A DNA stretch of 64,000 nucleotides from assembly GCA_036245525.1 (NCBI GenBank), contig BTPG01000003.1:159987486-160051485 (forward strand), read 5' to 3'. How positions within the stretch are numbered: position 1 is the first letter of the stretch; each line of letters opens with the position of its first letter. The DNA comes from Semisulcospira habei. Its lineage: Eukaryota; Mollusca; Gastropoda; Semisulcospiridae. The translations under genes were made by a program, and so were the position numbers. Below are positions 52,000 to 64,000 of this stretch, in pieces. The notes beneath the pieces were generated by a model. It was not told the DNA's origin. It ran no database searches and saw only the letters and a list, made by a program, of their open reading frames with translations.

Positions 52000-53540
52000 T
52001 TATCTGCCCCATACTGTTGTTCCGTTTTTGCCTTCATGCGCTCAAGTACAAAGTCACTGGACGTGTTAGACGATTGCCGATATCAGAGTATTGGAGACGT
52101 TTATTTTGGGACTGGATACAGATTGAGAAGCACATACACACATGTATCCCTGCTACTGCAGGGCTTATGAGGATCTATGATGTTTCAGCCTTCACTAGTA
52201 TTATCTAGAAGGTAGGTTTGAGAACTCACCCGTTGAGACCACCCTTTCCCTAAACCATGTAAACGTGCCCCTTCCCTGCAAATGTGACTGAGACATAGAT
52301 CTTCACGAGCCCCCGCAACTGTGGGGACTCATGAGGATCTATGACTCTTGCTGATCCTGCTTTGTGTCGATGAACACTGGACGGCTGGGATTCTTCGGAG
52401 TTGAATAAAAGTTGGTTCTAACAACGGTGAGTGAACTTACCTTTCAAGTGGTATACGTGCATGCCACGTCACAGGGGAAAAAATCGTGTTTGTGCCGTCA
52501 GATTTGTTTGACCTATGAGTGACTGAAATTGAATGTAAGTATAGTACATACATAACAATGTAGCTCTGTGTCCATCGTCAATTGCCCCGTCAGTTTCGCC
52601 ACTGACCCATGAATAACATTTCAGCCAATCATTGGTCATGATTTTTAAAGTTGAACTCTCCAAAGGTTTCATGTGTGAAAGCCGGCTTACCTGCACGTTT
52701 CTTTCAGGTATGCATTTATGATTTTATGATAGGAAATGTTTAGTTTCATTAAAATGTTCGATTGATACAACAGAGCCTGTTTTGAGCGATCGCAGTTACG
52801 AGAGCTCACCCTTCATTTAAAGAAACTCACATAGTGGATGCAGCCACATAAATGGTGATTTTTACTGACGGGCGACACTTCTCTTGAGAGAGCACTTTGC
52901 TCAAAAAAAAGTGTGTAGCTCAAAGCAGGTTTTATTGTACCGATGTTACTATCTCAGTGTTGACTGTTTCAGTGTTGCTCGCCCTTTAAAGTACTGTCAG
53001 CTCTGTTTTGACATCAGTTACTGTTAAACTAGGTTCAGCAGGTCATTACATCACGTTTTGGTCTCTTTTCTCAGCTGGTTACTAGATCATGAAGTTCTAG
53101 TGTTTAGTCGCTGTCACGTGCTAACTTAATCTTCTTGTGCATGCAGCTACGTTTTGCTGCTACGTTCACATGAGAGGGTTAACTGGACATTTTTGTTCGT
53201 TGTTTATGCAGCGTCAAGCCGTGCTCAGCGACGGCGTGTCTTGGGCCATCGAGCCATCGATGGTCGCAGGAAACTGGATCTGTTACACTAGGGTTTAGAT
53301 TGGTTTCGATAGATTTATGTTTAGTTTAGTGTTTATCTTGGGTAGGGTTGGGTTCACTAATCAATAGTTGGTTTGCTACTAATCAACAGTTACTAATCAA
53401 CACCTAGTTATAGTTAGTTTGTTGGTTAGTTTGTTTATTTAGTAGACACTAGAGTGAGTTAATTAGATTTCTTGATACATTCATTTCACTTGTTCATTGA
53501 TGTCTCTTAGAAGTTTCAGTGCCGGGCCGTTGTCACACTG
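52000..53540. other. Intergenic, no gene supported
   Basis: Contains copies of a CTCATGAGGATCTATG word (52165-52182, 52325-52345, also 51788) that pairs with AGATCTTCACGAGCCCC at 52298. No credible exon or transposon domain was seen. Confidence 0.5.
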
Positions 53541-53550
53541 TGGTCATCAT

Positions 53551-53825
53551 TGCCCCTGCCCACCACCATTGCCGCTATCACGAGGCGGCCCCAGCATCAC
53601 TGCCGCTGTCATGACGACCCCACCATGACTGCCGCTGTCCGCACGGGCGACCCTACCATGACTGCCGCTGTCTTGGGCAGCCCCGCGAACATTGGCAAAT
53701 CAGACTCAGAGGCGGCCCTAGCAGCAGTGCCACTGTTACGGGCGGGCGGGCCCCACCAGGACTGCCGCTGTCGCGGACGGCCCCACCAACAAACACTGCC
53801 GCTGTCGCGGTCGGCCCCACCAAAA
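53551..53825. repeat. GC-rich minisatellite
   Basis: Imperfect units built on CCCCACCATGACTGCCGCTGTC, about 30-40 bp, repeated seven or so times. An open frame runs through it, but the composition is repeat-driven. Confidence 0.75.
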
Positions 53826-56800
53826 CGCGAAGTTAACAGTTATCAGTCAAAATGGAAACGCAAAAAACCTGAAAAATAAAAATTGAGGGGGTTACACAAC
53901 CAAAAAACTATATACAGTAATTGTACATTACCTATAGTAACTATCCCACACTAAAACTTAACAGAAAATGTGGCAATTTAGATAAAATCATTGAGAGAAG
54001 AATCGAAGCGAGCGAACGCTGTGCGAAGGCCAGCGGTGCAAGATGCCGTCCCGCGCACGCGTGGCGCCTGTAGTATGGTATCCAGACGGTACCATAATAT
54101 CAGTATAACGGTGAACTCGTCCAAAATCCAACTCGCCCAAGCAAATCGCCCCGTTTCAGGCACAGGCTCAGGCGGATTGTGATAGAAAACGGCGAAATAT
54201 TTCGCGCCGATGTATGGTCTGTGCCCGAAAAGCAAACCTGACAATAATGTACGTTTATACGGCGGCAGTGCATGTCAACTTTTTAAATATTTTATATAAT
54301 CACATGCATAAAAAAGAACCAATACAAAGTCTAGAATCCTTGAAACAGTACACGTCATGGTGTACAAATCGATCTTTAATAGGTCATCAGTTTGCAAGTT
54401 TGTAACCATACCCACACCCCCCGTTCCCCCCCCCCCCCCCCCAAAAAAAAAAAAAAAAAAAAAAAGAAGAAGAAAAAAAAGTACACGGTAAAAGTAACTA
54501 TGCAGTGCCGCTAGTTGGCAAATTAACCATACACGAAGTCCGTTTCTTTACTATACAACTAAGCAAATGTTCTTCTAATAATTATCGTTTCTGACTAATA
54601 ACGCCTCATTGAGTCTACAGATTGTCATATATGTGCCATGAAACCGGCCCGAGCAAATACACGCATAGTTTCTTAAACGTCTATTTTAATCGTGACGCTG
54701 CGTAACACTTATATTTAATTTATCATATATACATAGATAAAAGCGCCAAACACTCTAGACTCAAACAGTACATGTCATTTTGATTTTGTCCTTCTCGATC
54801 TCTACAGTCTTTTCAGTTACACGTTTGTAACCCTCCCTCCGCCCCATCCTCCCCCTCCCCCCTCCATCCCCCCCCCCCCACTCCGCCCCCCCCCCCCCCC
54901 ACACACACACACACCACCAAAAAAGAAAAAAGAAAACACGCCTTAAGTCACAGAAACTATGAGGTGACGTTGGTAGTCGAAATCACCATGTCACACACAA
55001 GTCCGTTTCATCACTATACCTCACCAAAATATTTTTCCTGATAACCTGATGTAGCCGTTTCTAATAACGTCTTATGGAATCTACAGAGTGCTGTATTTGT
55101 CTCGAAAAAAAGTCCGATCAAACACGATGATAGTTCTATAAGTTCAACGCGACGCCGCCTAACATCTATATAAGTGAAATACAATCCTACAAATAAACAG
55201 AAGCGCCAGACACTCTAGAATCGAACAGTACATGCCATTTTGTACATATCGACATCTACAGTGTCATCCGTTACACGTTTATAACGCTACTCCCCAAAGC
55301 AAACGATGCTCTGACGTACAGTAACGGTGCAGTGCGACTGATCGGACATTTTCCCATATACCACTCAAACAGAACCGTACATCACTAAATATCTCACCAG
55401 ATTCTACTTCCATTAAGTCATGATACTCTTTTCTCGTGATTTCAACATAGCTGAGTAAGCGTATAGCTGTTTTACTGTTAGGAGAGAGACCCTAAAAAGT
55501 AAACCGGTTTGACAAACGTATCCGTTTTGAAGGCGGCGGAACACATCAACTTTTACTTATTCCATATAATCAAATACATAAATAAAGGCGCTAAACACTC
55601 TAGAATCAAATGCTAAAAGGCATGGTGTCAAAATCAATCAAAAAAGTGTCATCAGTTACAAATTTTTAACCCCACCCCTAGCGAAAAACACCACGAGCCA
55701 CAGACGGTAACTATGCGGTGTCATTAGTCGGTGAACTGACATATATCACACACAAAGTCCGTTTTATCCCAATGCTTATCACAAGAACGTTCCAATAACC
55801 AGATAGTATCGTTTCTGACTAATTATGCCTTATTGAGCCTACAGAGTTCTGCATTTGTCTCAGAAAAAAAGAGGCGCGACCCAAAAACGCCAATAGTTCC
55901 ATAAACTTGTCCACTTTTAACGCCACGCTACATAACACCTACTCATATTTAATTACAATCGTACACATGAATAGAAGCACCAAACACTCCAGAATCACTC
56001 AGTATAAGATTTTTTGTCCGTACCAATCTCCATTGTGTCATCAGTTACACGATTATAACACTACCCCCACGGGAAACGGCGCTCTGAAGTACAGTAACGG
56101 TGCGGTGCGGCTGATCGCAAATTTCCCCCTATATTACCGACACAGACCCTTACATCACTAAATATCTCACCAGATGTACTGCCAGTAAGCCATGATAATC
56201 TTTTCTCGCGATTTGAGAATAGCTGAGTAAACAGGTAACTGTTTTACAATCAGGACAAAAGCCCGAGAAAAGTAAACCGGTTTGACAAACGTGGCCGTTT
56301 TTAATGCTGCGGAACACATCAACTTTTACTTGTTCCATACAATCAAATGCATAAATAAAAGTGATAAACACTCAAGAATTAAATGATAAAAGGCGTTGTG
56401 TCCAAATAGATCGCTAAAGTGTCATCAGTTACAAGTTTATAACCCCACCCTTAGGGAAAAACGGCGCCCCGAGTCACAGTAACTATGCGGTGCCGTTAGT
56501 CGGTGAACTGACCATATATCACACAGAAAGTCCGTTTTATCACTATACATATCACCAATGCGTGTAAATAACCCGATATTATCGTTTCGGACTAGTTATA
56601 CCTTATTGAGTCTACATACAGAGTGCTGCATTTGCCGCCGCAGGAAAGAGGCACCACCAAATGAACCGATATATCCATAAACGTGCCCACTTTTAACGCC
56701 ACGCTACATAACACCACATGATTATTTAAATTATAATCGTACACACAAATAGAAGCGCCAAACACTCTAGAATTATACAGTACAAGCTTTATTGTACTTA

Positions 56801-59800
56801 TTGACTCTAAAGTGTCATCAGTTACAAGTTTATAACACTACCCCCGCGGTAAATGATCTTGCTGACGTACAGTAACGGTGTGGTGCGGGGGATCGGGAAT
56901 TTTCCCATACATCACGCACGCTGAACCTCACATCACTAAATATCTCACCAATGTCTACTGCCAGTATGCAATGGTAATCGTTTATTGCGATCCGAGAATA
57001 ACTGAGTACACAGATAGCTGTTTTACAACCAGGAAAAAAGCCCGAAAAAGTCAGCCGCTTTGACAAACTTGTCCGTTTTGAAGGGGGAGGAACACATTAA
57101 CTTTAACTTGTTCTATATTATCAAATGCATCAATAGAAGCACTAAACACTCTAGAATCGAACAGTATAAGACAATGTGACCAAACCGATCACTAAAGTGC
57201 CATCAGTTACAAGTTTGTTACCCCACCGAAAGCATCAAAGTAGCGACCGGAGAAAGATATGCGATGCCGTTAGGCGACGATTTTAGCATAAATCATTCAC
57301 AACGTCCGACTTATCACTATAAATTTAACCAGTACGTTCAAATAACCCGACATTATGGTTTCTAATTATGTCTTATGGAGTCTATAGAGTGCTGCATTTG
57401 TCTTCAGTAAGAAAGAGGCGCGACCGACTACGCCAGTAATTTTGTAAACGTGTCCACTTTTAACGGCATGCTAGTTCACATCCGCTTAATGTTTTATTGT
57501 AATCGTACACATGGATAGAAGCGCGGCCAATCACTCTAAAATTAAACAGCACAAGCTATTTTGTCCTTATCGACCTCTATAGTGCCATCAGTTACAAGTT
57601 TATAATACTACCCACACTGTACACAATGCTGTGAAGTACAGTAATGGCGCGGTGCGGCTGATCGGAAATTGTCCCATATATCACGCACACAGACCTTTAC
57701 ATCACTAAATATCTCAACAAATTCTGCTGTCGGTAAGCCACGATCATTTTTTCTCTCGTGATTTCAATATAATTGAGTAAAACAGGTAGCAGTTTTACTA
57801 TCAGGAACGAGGCCCGAAAAAGTAAATCGGCTTGACAAAATTGACCGTTTTGAAGGCGGCAGAACACATTAACTGTTACTTATTTGATAGAATCAAATGC
57901 CTAAATAGAAGCGCTTAACACTCTAGAATCGAACAGTGCAAAGCAATGTGTTTAAATCTACCACCAAAGTGTCATCAGTTACAAATTTGTAAACCCAACA
58001 TTAAGCGAAAAACAGCGCCCTGAGCGACAGTAACCATGCAGTGCTGTTAGTCAGTGAATTGAGCATATGTCACACACACAGTCTGTATTATCACTATAAC
58101 TATCGCCAGAACGTTCTAACAACCCGATATTATCGTTTCTGACTAATTATGTCTTATGGATTCTATACAGTGCGCCATTTCTCTCTGGAAAAAGGCGCGA
58201 CAAGATACGCAAATCGTTCTATACACCTGTGTCCACTTTTAACGCCACACTACATAACGCCTACTCATGTTTTATTATAATCAATAACATGGATTGAAGC
58301 ACCCAACATTCTAGAATCAATCAGTACAATCTATTGTGTCCGTACCGATCTTCATTGTGTCATCAGTTACACGTTTATAACACTACCCCCACGGAAAACT
58401 TTTTTTTTTTTTTTCCAAACAGTAACTGTGCGATGCTGTGAATCGCGAATTTTCTCATATACATCACGCACGCTGAACTTTACATCACAAAATATCTCAC
58501 TAAATTATACTGCCAGAAAGCCATGATAATCGTTTCTTGCGATTTCAACATAGTTGAGTAAACAGTTAACTGTTTTTCTATCAGGTAAGAGAACGGAAAA
58601 TGTAAGCCGGTTTGGCGAACATATCCGTTTTGAAGGCGGCAGAACACAACAACCTTTACGTATTCCATATAATGAAATGTATAAATAGAAGCGTTAGCCA
58701 CTCTAGACTCGTACAGTACAAGGCAATGTGACCAAATTGATCATTAAAGTGTCATCAGTTACAAGTGTGTAACTCCGCCGTTATCGAAAAACGGCGTCCC
58801 GGGTCACAGTAACTATGCGGTGCGGTTAGTCGGCGAACTGAGCATATATCACGCACAAATCCGTTTTATCACTATAATTAACACCAATACGTGATAACAG
58901 CCCGATAATATCGTTTCAAACTAATTATGTCTTATGGAGTCTATAGAGTGCTGCATTTGTCTCAGGATAGAAGCGCGACCAAATGCTCGAATAGTTCTAT
59001 AAACGTGTCCACTTTTAACGCCACGCTACAGAACACCTGCTGAAGTTTTATTATAATCGTACACATGTATAGAAGCGCCAAACACTATAGACTCAATCAG
59101 TACAAGCTAGTTTGTCCGTACCGATCTCCATTGTGTCATCAGTTACACGATTAAAACACTATCTCCACGGGAAAACGGTGCTCTGACCTGCAGTAACTAT
59201 GCGGTCTGGCGGATCGCGAATTTTTCTATTTATCACACACACTGAACATTACATCACTAAATGTCTCAACAAGTTCTAATGCCAGTAAGCCATGATAATC
59301 TTTTTGACCGATTTGAGAATAAATGAGTAAACAGATAGCTGTGTTACAATCATGAAAGAACCCGAAAAATTAACCCGCTTGTCCGTTTTGAAGGCGACGG
59401 AACACATCAACTCAGTGTTACTTATTCCATATCATCAAATGCATAATCAGAAGCGCTAAACACTCTACAATCAAATGATAAAAGACGCTGTGTCCAAATC
59501 GATACCTAAATTGTCATCAGTTAAAAGTTTGTAACACCACCCCGCAAGCGAAAAACGGCGCGCCGAGTCACAGTAACTATGCGGTGCCGTTAGTCGGTGA
59601 ACTGACCATATATCACACAGAAAGTCCGTTTTATCACTATACATAATATCACCAATGCGTGTAAATAACCCGATATTATCGTTTCGGACTAGTTATACCT
59701 TATTGAGTCTACATACAGAGTTACTGCATTTGCCGCCGGCGCAGGAAAGAGGCACCACCAAATGAACCGATATATCCATAAACGTGCCCACTTTTAACGC

Positions 59801-60522
59801 CACGCTACATAACACCACATGATTATTTAAATTATAATCGTACACACAAATAGAAGCGCCGAACACTCTAGAATCATACAGTACAAGCTATTGTGTCCTT
59901 ATCGACCTCCAAAGTATCATCAGTTACAAGTCTATAACACTACCCCCACAGTAAACGATGCTCTGACGTACCGTAGTAACAGTGCGGTGCGGTTGATAAC
60001 ACTTTTCCCACATATCACACACGCAAACCTTTACATCTTACCAGAGTTTAATGCCAGTAAGCTATGACAATGTTTTCTCGCGATTTCAACATAGCTGATT
60101 AAGCAGAGAGCTGTTTTACTATCAGGAAAGAGGCCCGAAGAAGTGAACCGGTTTCACAAACTTGGCCGTCTTGTAGGCGGCGGAACACATCACCCTTTAC
60201 TTTTTCCATATAATCAAGTGCATAAATAGAAGCGCTTGAGACTAGAATCGAACAGCACAATGCAATGTGTTCAACTTCGGCCACCCGAAAGTGTCCGCAG
60301 TTACAAAATTGTAACCCCCAACATTAAGCGAAACTTGAAACAGCGCCCTGAGCCACAGTAACTATGCGGTGCCGTTAGTCGGCGAATTGAGCATAATTAT
60401 ATCACACACAAAGTCCGTTTGATCACTACATCTATCTATCGCCAGACCGTTCTAACACCCCGATATTGTCGTTTCTGACTAATTATGCCTTATGGAGTCT
60501 ATAGAGTGCTCCATTTGCCTCC

Positions 60523-61043
60523 TCAAGTACTTGTCTGCTGATACATAATCTACCACTGACAAGTATTCGTATCAAACATGTGCTTATCGTATAATCAGTG
60601 CATGCTGCCGTATGGTTTGTGCATACTAATAATAATCGCCTAATTACATAATTCAACTTTCTATTATAATCCAAATAATTTTTGCTGTCTGAAGTGAATT
60701 TTCACTATGATCCAAATGATTTGCTTCGTATATAGGTCAAGTTATCATTAGCGCGTGTCTGTGTGTGCGCGCGAGCGTGTATGTGTCAGTGTGCGCGCGT
60801 TGCATGTACTTTCTATTTTTCGTTTGTTTTTTGTATGACCGAATGAATGAATGAATTTTGTTTAATGTCTCTTCATGTGTAATGTTTCCTAATTTTTCTT
60901 TGTGTAATTTGGTACTATTAGTATTACAATTATTATCCTGTGTTTGTAGAGTAGCAACGGCAAGTATGAAAAATGGCACACGTGCTAATTACTTTATCCG
61001 TTGAGAAATAAAGTTTCATTTCATTTCATTTCATTTCATTTCA
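60523..61043 (+). mobile_element. LINE 3' tail inserted in the satellite
   Basis: Interrupts a B monomer between GCATTTGTCTC-like sequence and AGGAAAGAGGCGCGACC. Ends GAAATAAAGTTTCATTTCAT with (CATTT)n. No coding sequence remains. Confidence 0.7.
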
Positions 61044-61237
61044 GGAAAGAGGCGCGACCAAATGCGCGAATAGTTCTATAAACGTGTTCAGTTTTAACGG
61101 CACGCTACATAACACCTACTCAAGTTTTATTATAATCGTATACATGAACAGAAACGCCAAACACTTTAGAATCAATCAGTACAAGCTATTTTGTCCGTAC
61201 CGATCTCCATTGTGTCATCAGTTACACGTCACTATAA

Positions 61238-61488
61238 CACTAATAATAATAATAATAATAATAATGAGTATTTATATAGCGCTTAATCTTACTCAAAAGC
61301 TCTAAGCGCTTTACAATCTGTACACAAAAATAAAAATACAATGACATATGCACATAACAAACAAAGCACAATGCCCGAACACACCACTTTTACAATAAAC
61401 TAAACAACAATACATACATAATAATTTATATTCTAATTAACATTCAGTCTAAACAAGGAGGATTGCAGAACTACAACTAAGGCATTAA
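61238..61488 (-). mobile_element. SINE/LINE tail insertion in the satellite
   Basis: On the minus strand it ends AAGCGCTATATAAATACTC plus (ATT)n, like L2-related tails. It is flanked by an apparent TAACACTA duplication (61232 and 61487 areas) in an A monomer. Confidence 0.68.
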
Positions 61489-64000
61489 CACTACCGACAC
61501 GGAAAACGGTGCTCGGAGGAACAGTAACGGTGCGGTGCGGCTGATCGCGAATTTTTCCATATATCACGCACGCTGAACCTTACATCACTAAATATGATAT
61601 TATATTACCAAATTCTACTGCCAGTAAGTCATGATACTCTTTTCTCGCGATTTCAACATAGCTGAGTAAACAGCTAGCTGTTTTTTTTTAATTAGAAAAG
61701 AGGCCCGAAAATGTAAGGGAGTTTGGCAAACGTCCATTTTGAAGGCGACGGAACACATCACCTATTACTTACTGCATATAATCAGATGCATCAATAAAAG
61801 CGCTAGCCACTTTAGAATCGAACAGTACAAGGCAATGTGACCTGACCGATCATTAAAGTGTCATCAGTTACAAGTTTGTAAACCCACCCTTAGCGAGAAA
61901 CAGCGACCCGAGAAAGATTAAATATACGGAGCCATTAGTCGGCGAATTGAGCATATATCACACACAAAGTCTGTATTATCACTATAACTAACACAGATAC
62001 GTTCTAACAACCCGATATTATCGTTTCTGACTAATTATATCTTATGGAGTCTATACAGTTCTGCATTTGTCTCAGGAAAAAAGCGCGACCAAATGCGCGA
62101 ATAGTTCTATGAACGCGTCCACTTTTAACGCCACGCTACATAACACCTACTAAAGTTTTATTATAATCGTACACATGAATAGAAGCGCCAAACACTTTAT
62201 AATCAATCATTACGAGTTATTTTGTCCGTACCGTTCTCCATTGTGTCATCAGTTACACGTTTATTACACTACCCGCACAGAAGGTGCTTTGACTTACAGT
62301 AACTGTGCGTGGCGGCGGATCGGGAATTTCCCCATATCTCACGCACACAGAACCTTACATCACTAAGCATCAGTAAGTCATGATAATCTTTTGCGCGATG
62401 TTAAAATAGCTGAGTAAACAGATAGCTGTTTTACAATCAGGAAAGACGCCCGAAAAAGTCAGCCGCTTGGATAAACTTGTCCTTTTTCAAGGCGGAGGAA
62501 CACATCCACTCGTTACTCATTCCACATAATCATACGCATAAACAGAAGCGCTAAACACTCTAAAATCAAATGATAAAAGGCACTGGGTCCAAATCGATCA
62601 CCAGAGTGTCATCAGTTACAAATTTGTAACCCCACCCATAGCGAAAAACACTGAGCCGGCGCCATGAGTCACAGTAGGCCTAACTATGCGGTGCCGTTAG
62701 TCGGTGAACTGACCATACATCAAGCACAAAGTACGATTTATTACTATAAATATCACCAGAACGTTCAAATAACCCGATATTATCGTTTCTGACTAATTTT
62801 GTTTTATGGAGTCTACAGAGTTCTGCATTTGTCTCAGGAAAGAGGCGTGACCAACTACGAAAGTAGATCCATGAACGTGTCCACTTTTAACACCACGCTA
62901 GTTGACATCAGCGCATATTTTATGATAATCGTACACATGAATAGAAGCGCCAAATACTCTATAATCAAACATTACAAGTCATTTTGTCCTTATCGACCTC
63001 TAACGCGTCTTCAGTTACAAAATGCTAGCACTACCTCCCACAGTACGATGCTCTGAGGTACGGCAGTAACTGTGCAGTGCGGCTGATTGCAATTTTCCCA
63101 TATATCACACACAGAGACATTTACATCACTAAATATCTCACCAGATTCTACTGACAGAAAGCCATGATAATCATTTCTCGCGATTTCAAAATAGCCGAGT
63201 AAACAGATAGCTGATTTACTATCAGGAAAGAGACAAGGAAAAAGAATACCATTTTTACAAACTTGACTGTTTTGAAGGCGGCGGAACACATCAACCTTTA
63301 CTTATTTCATATAATCAATTGCATAAATAAAAGCGCGTAACACTCTACAATCGAACAGTGCAAGGCAATGTGTTCAAATCGGCCACCAAAGTGTCAGCAG
63401 TTACAAATTTGTAACCCCAACATTAAGCGAAAAACAGCGCCTTGAGCCAGAGTAACATGCGGTGCCGTTAGTCGGCCAGCTGAGCATATATCACACACAC
63501 AACCCGTATTATCACTATAACTATCGCCAGAACGTTCTAACAACGCGATATTATCGTTTCTGACTAATTATGTCTTATGGAGTCTAAACAGTGCTCCATT
63601 TATCTCTGGAAAGAGGCACAACAAGATACGCGAATAGTTCTATAAAGGAGTTCACTTTTAAAGCCACGCTACATAACACCTACTCATGTTTCATTATAAT
63701 CCTGCACACGAACAAAAGCTCAAAACACTCTAGAATCAATCAGTACAAGCTATTTTGTCCGTTCCGATCGCCATTGTGTCATCAGTTACACGTTTATAAC
63801 ACTACCCCCACGGAAAAGATGCTCTGACGTACTCTAACGGTGCGGTGCGGCGGATCGCGAATTTTCCCATATATCAGGCACGCTGAACCTTACATCACTA
63901 CACATCTCACCACATTCTACTACCAGAAAGGCATAATAATCGTTTATTGCGATTGAGAATAGCTGCGTAAACAGATAGCTGTTTTACTCTCAGGAAAGAG

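Larger units (their letters stand above)
54225..64000. repeat. Dimeric satellite array (A/B monomers of ~387 bp)
   Basis: The box GTGTCATCAGTTAC recurs at 55261, 55646, 56035, 56419, 56812, 57197, 57582, 57969, 58357, 58749, 59133, 59511, 59914 and 60291, with spacing 377-403. Two monomer types alternate strictly: type A continues TATAACACTACCCC and GTAACGGTGCGGTGCGG; type B continues GTAACCCCACCC and GTAACTATGCGGTGCCGTTA. The two share a core of about 75 bp with AAACACTCTAGAATC just before the box. The first copies (54225-55200) are the most diverged. The array runs past the window end. Two insertions interrupt it. Confidence 0.92.

Noticed and set aside
53550..53879. 109-codon frame
   Set aside because: Driven by the GC-rich minisatellite; repeat period is not kept in frame.
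55907..63827. Repeated 60-90-codon frames in the satellite (e.g. starting near 61084, 62175, 63591)
   Set aside because: They recur because the satellite recurs, with changing lengths and stops; no conserved protein is maintained between copies.
54225..64000. Evenly spaced repeats that might suggest a CRISPR array
   Set aside because: Units are ~387 bp and all unit sequence is repeated; there are no unique spacers, and the context is animal satellite DNA.

Overview
This is eukaryotic, animal-type genomic DNA. It holds one intron-rich host gene, at least four degenerate DIRS-type retrotransposons, a nested Gypsy LTR element, several LINE fragments, tRNA-derived SINEs, many hairpin MITEs, dinucleotide repeats and a long satellite array. 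The repeat spectrum (DIRS, RNase-H LINEs, CR1/L2-like LINEs, SINEs ending in a TATA-like GCGC tail) fits a lophotrochozoan, probably a marine mollusc. That is inference; no marker names the species.

Host gene: twenty coding exons on the minus strand, from 49238 down to 8967, join in a consistent phase into 573 codons. The N-terminal part ([14 protein letters not shown], then [18 protein letters not shown] and [13 protein letters not shown]) identifies the orthologue of GRIPAP1/GRASP-1, a long coiled-coil Rab4 effector of recycling endosomes. The vertebrate protein is about 840 residues, so the 3' exons should lie left of the window. Introns 11, 17 and 2 hold most of the transposons.

Region by region: 1-8173 holds two DIRS elements abutting tail to tail (A on plus, B on minus), with A further broken by two LINE insertions. 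8174-11767 holds gene exons 20 to 18, MITEs and a solo DIRS end. 11768-16347 is DIRS element D, inside intron 17. 16694-21708 holds exons 17 to 12 with MITEs and a SINE. 21782-32673 is one Gypsy element (5-bp duplication ACTTG) whose 3' LTR was split by a SINE, an RNase-H LINE and DIRS element C. 32759-49238 holds exons 11 to 1, a 2.6-kb TIR element, LINE fragments, and a hAT-like element inside a MITE. 49517-50067 is a fold-back element upstream of the gene start. 50250-54220 is microsatellites and a minisatellite. 54225-64000 is a satellite of alternating ~387-bp A and B monomers (dimer ~773 bp) that runs off the window.

Most interesting: (1) the DIRS copies carry an internal complementary region that reads as the joined outer ends, a conserved 26-27-bp motif beside it, and a conserved gag splice layout with an 8-nt first coding exon; every copy is missing a different internal part. 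(2) The 33454-36085 TIR element is loaded with GTAAC/GTTAC motifs and matches no family I can name. (3) The AB-dimer satellite contains a ~320-bp near-identical tract exactly eight monomers apart.
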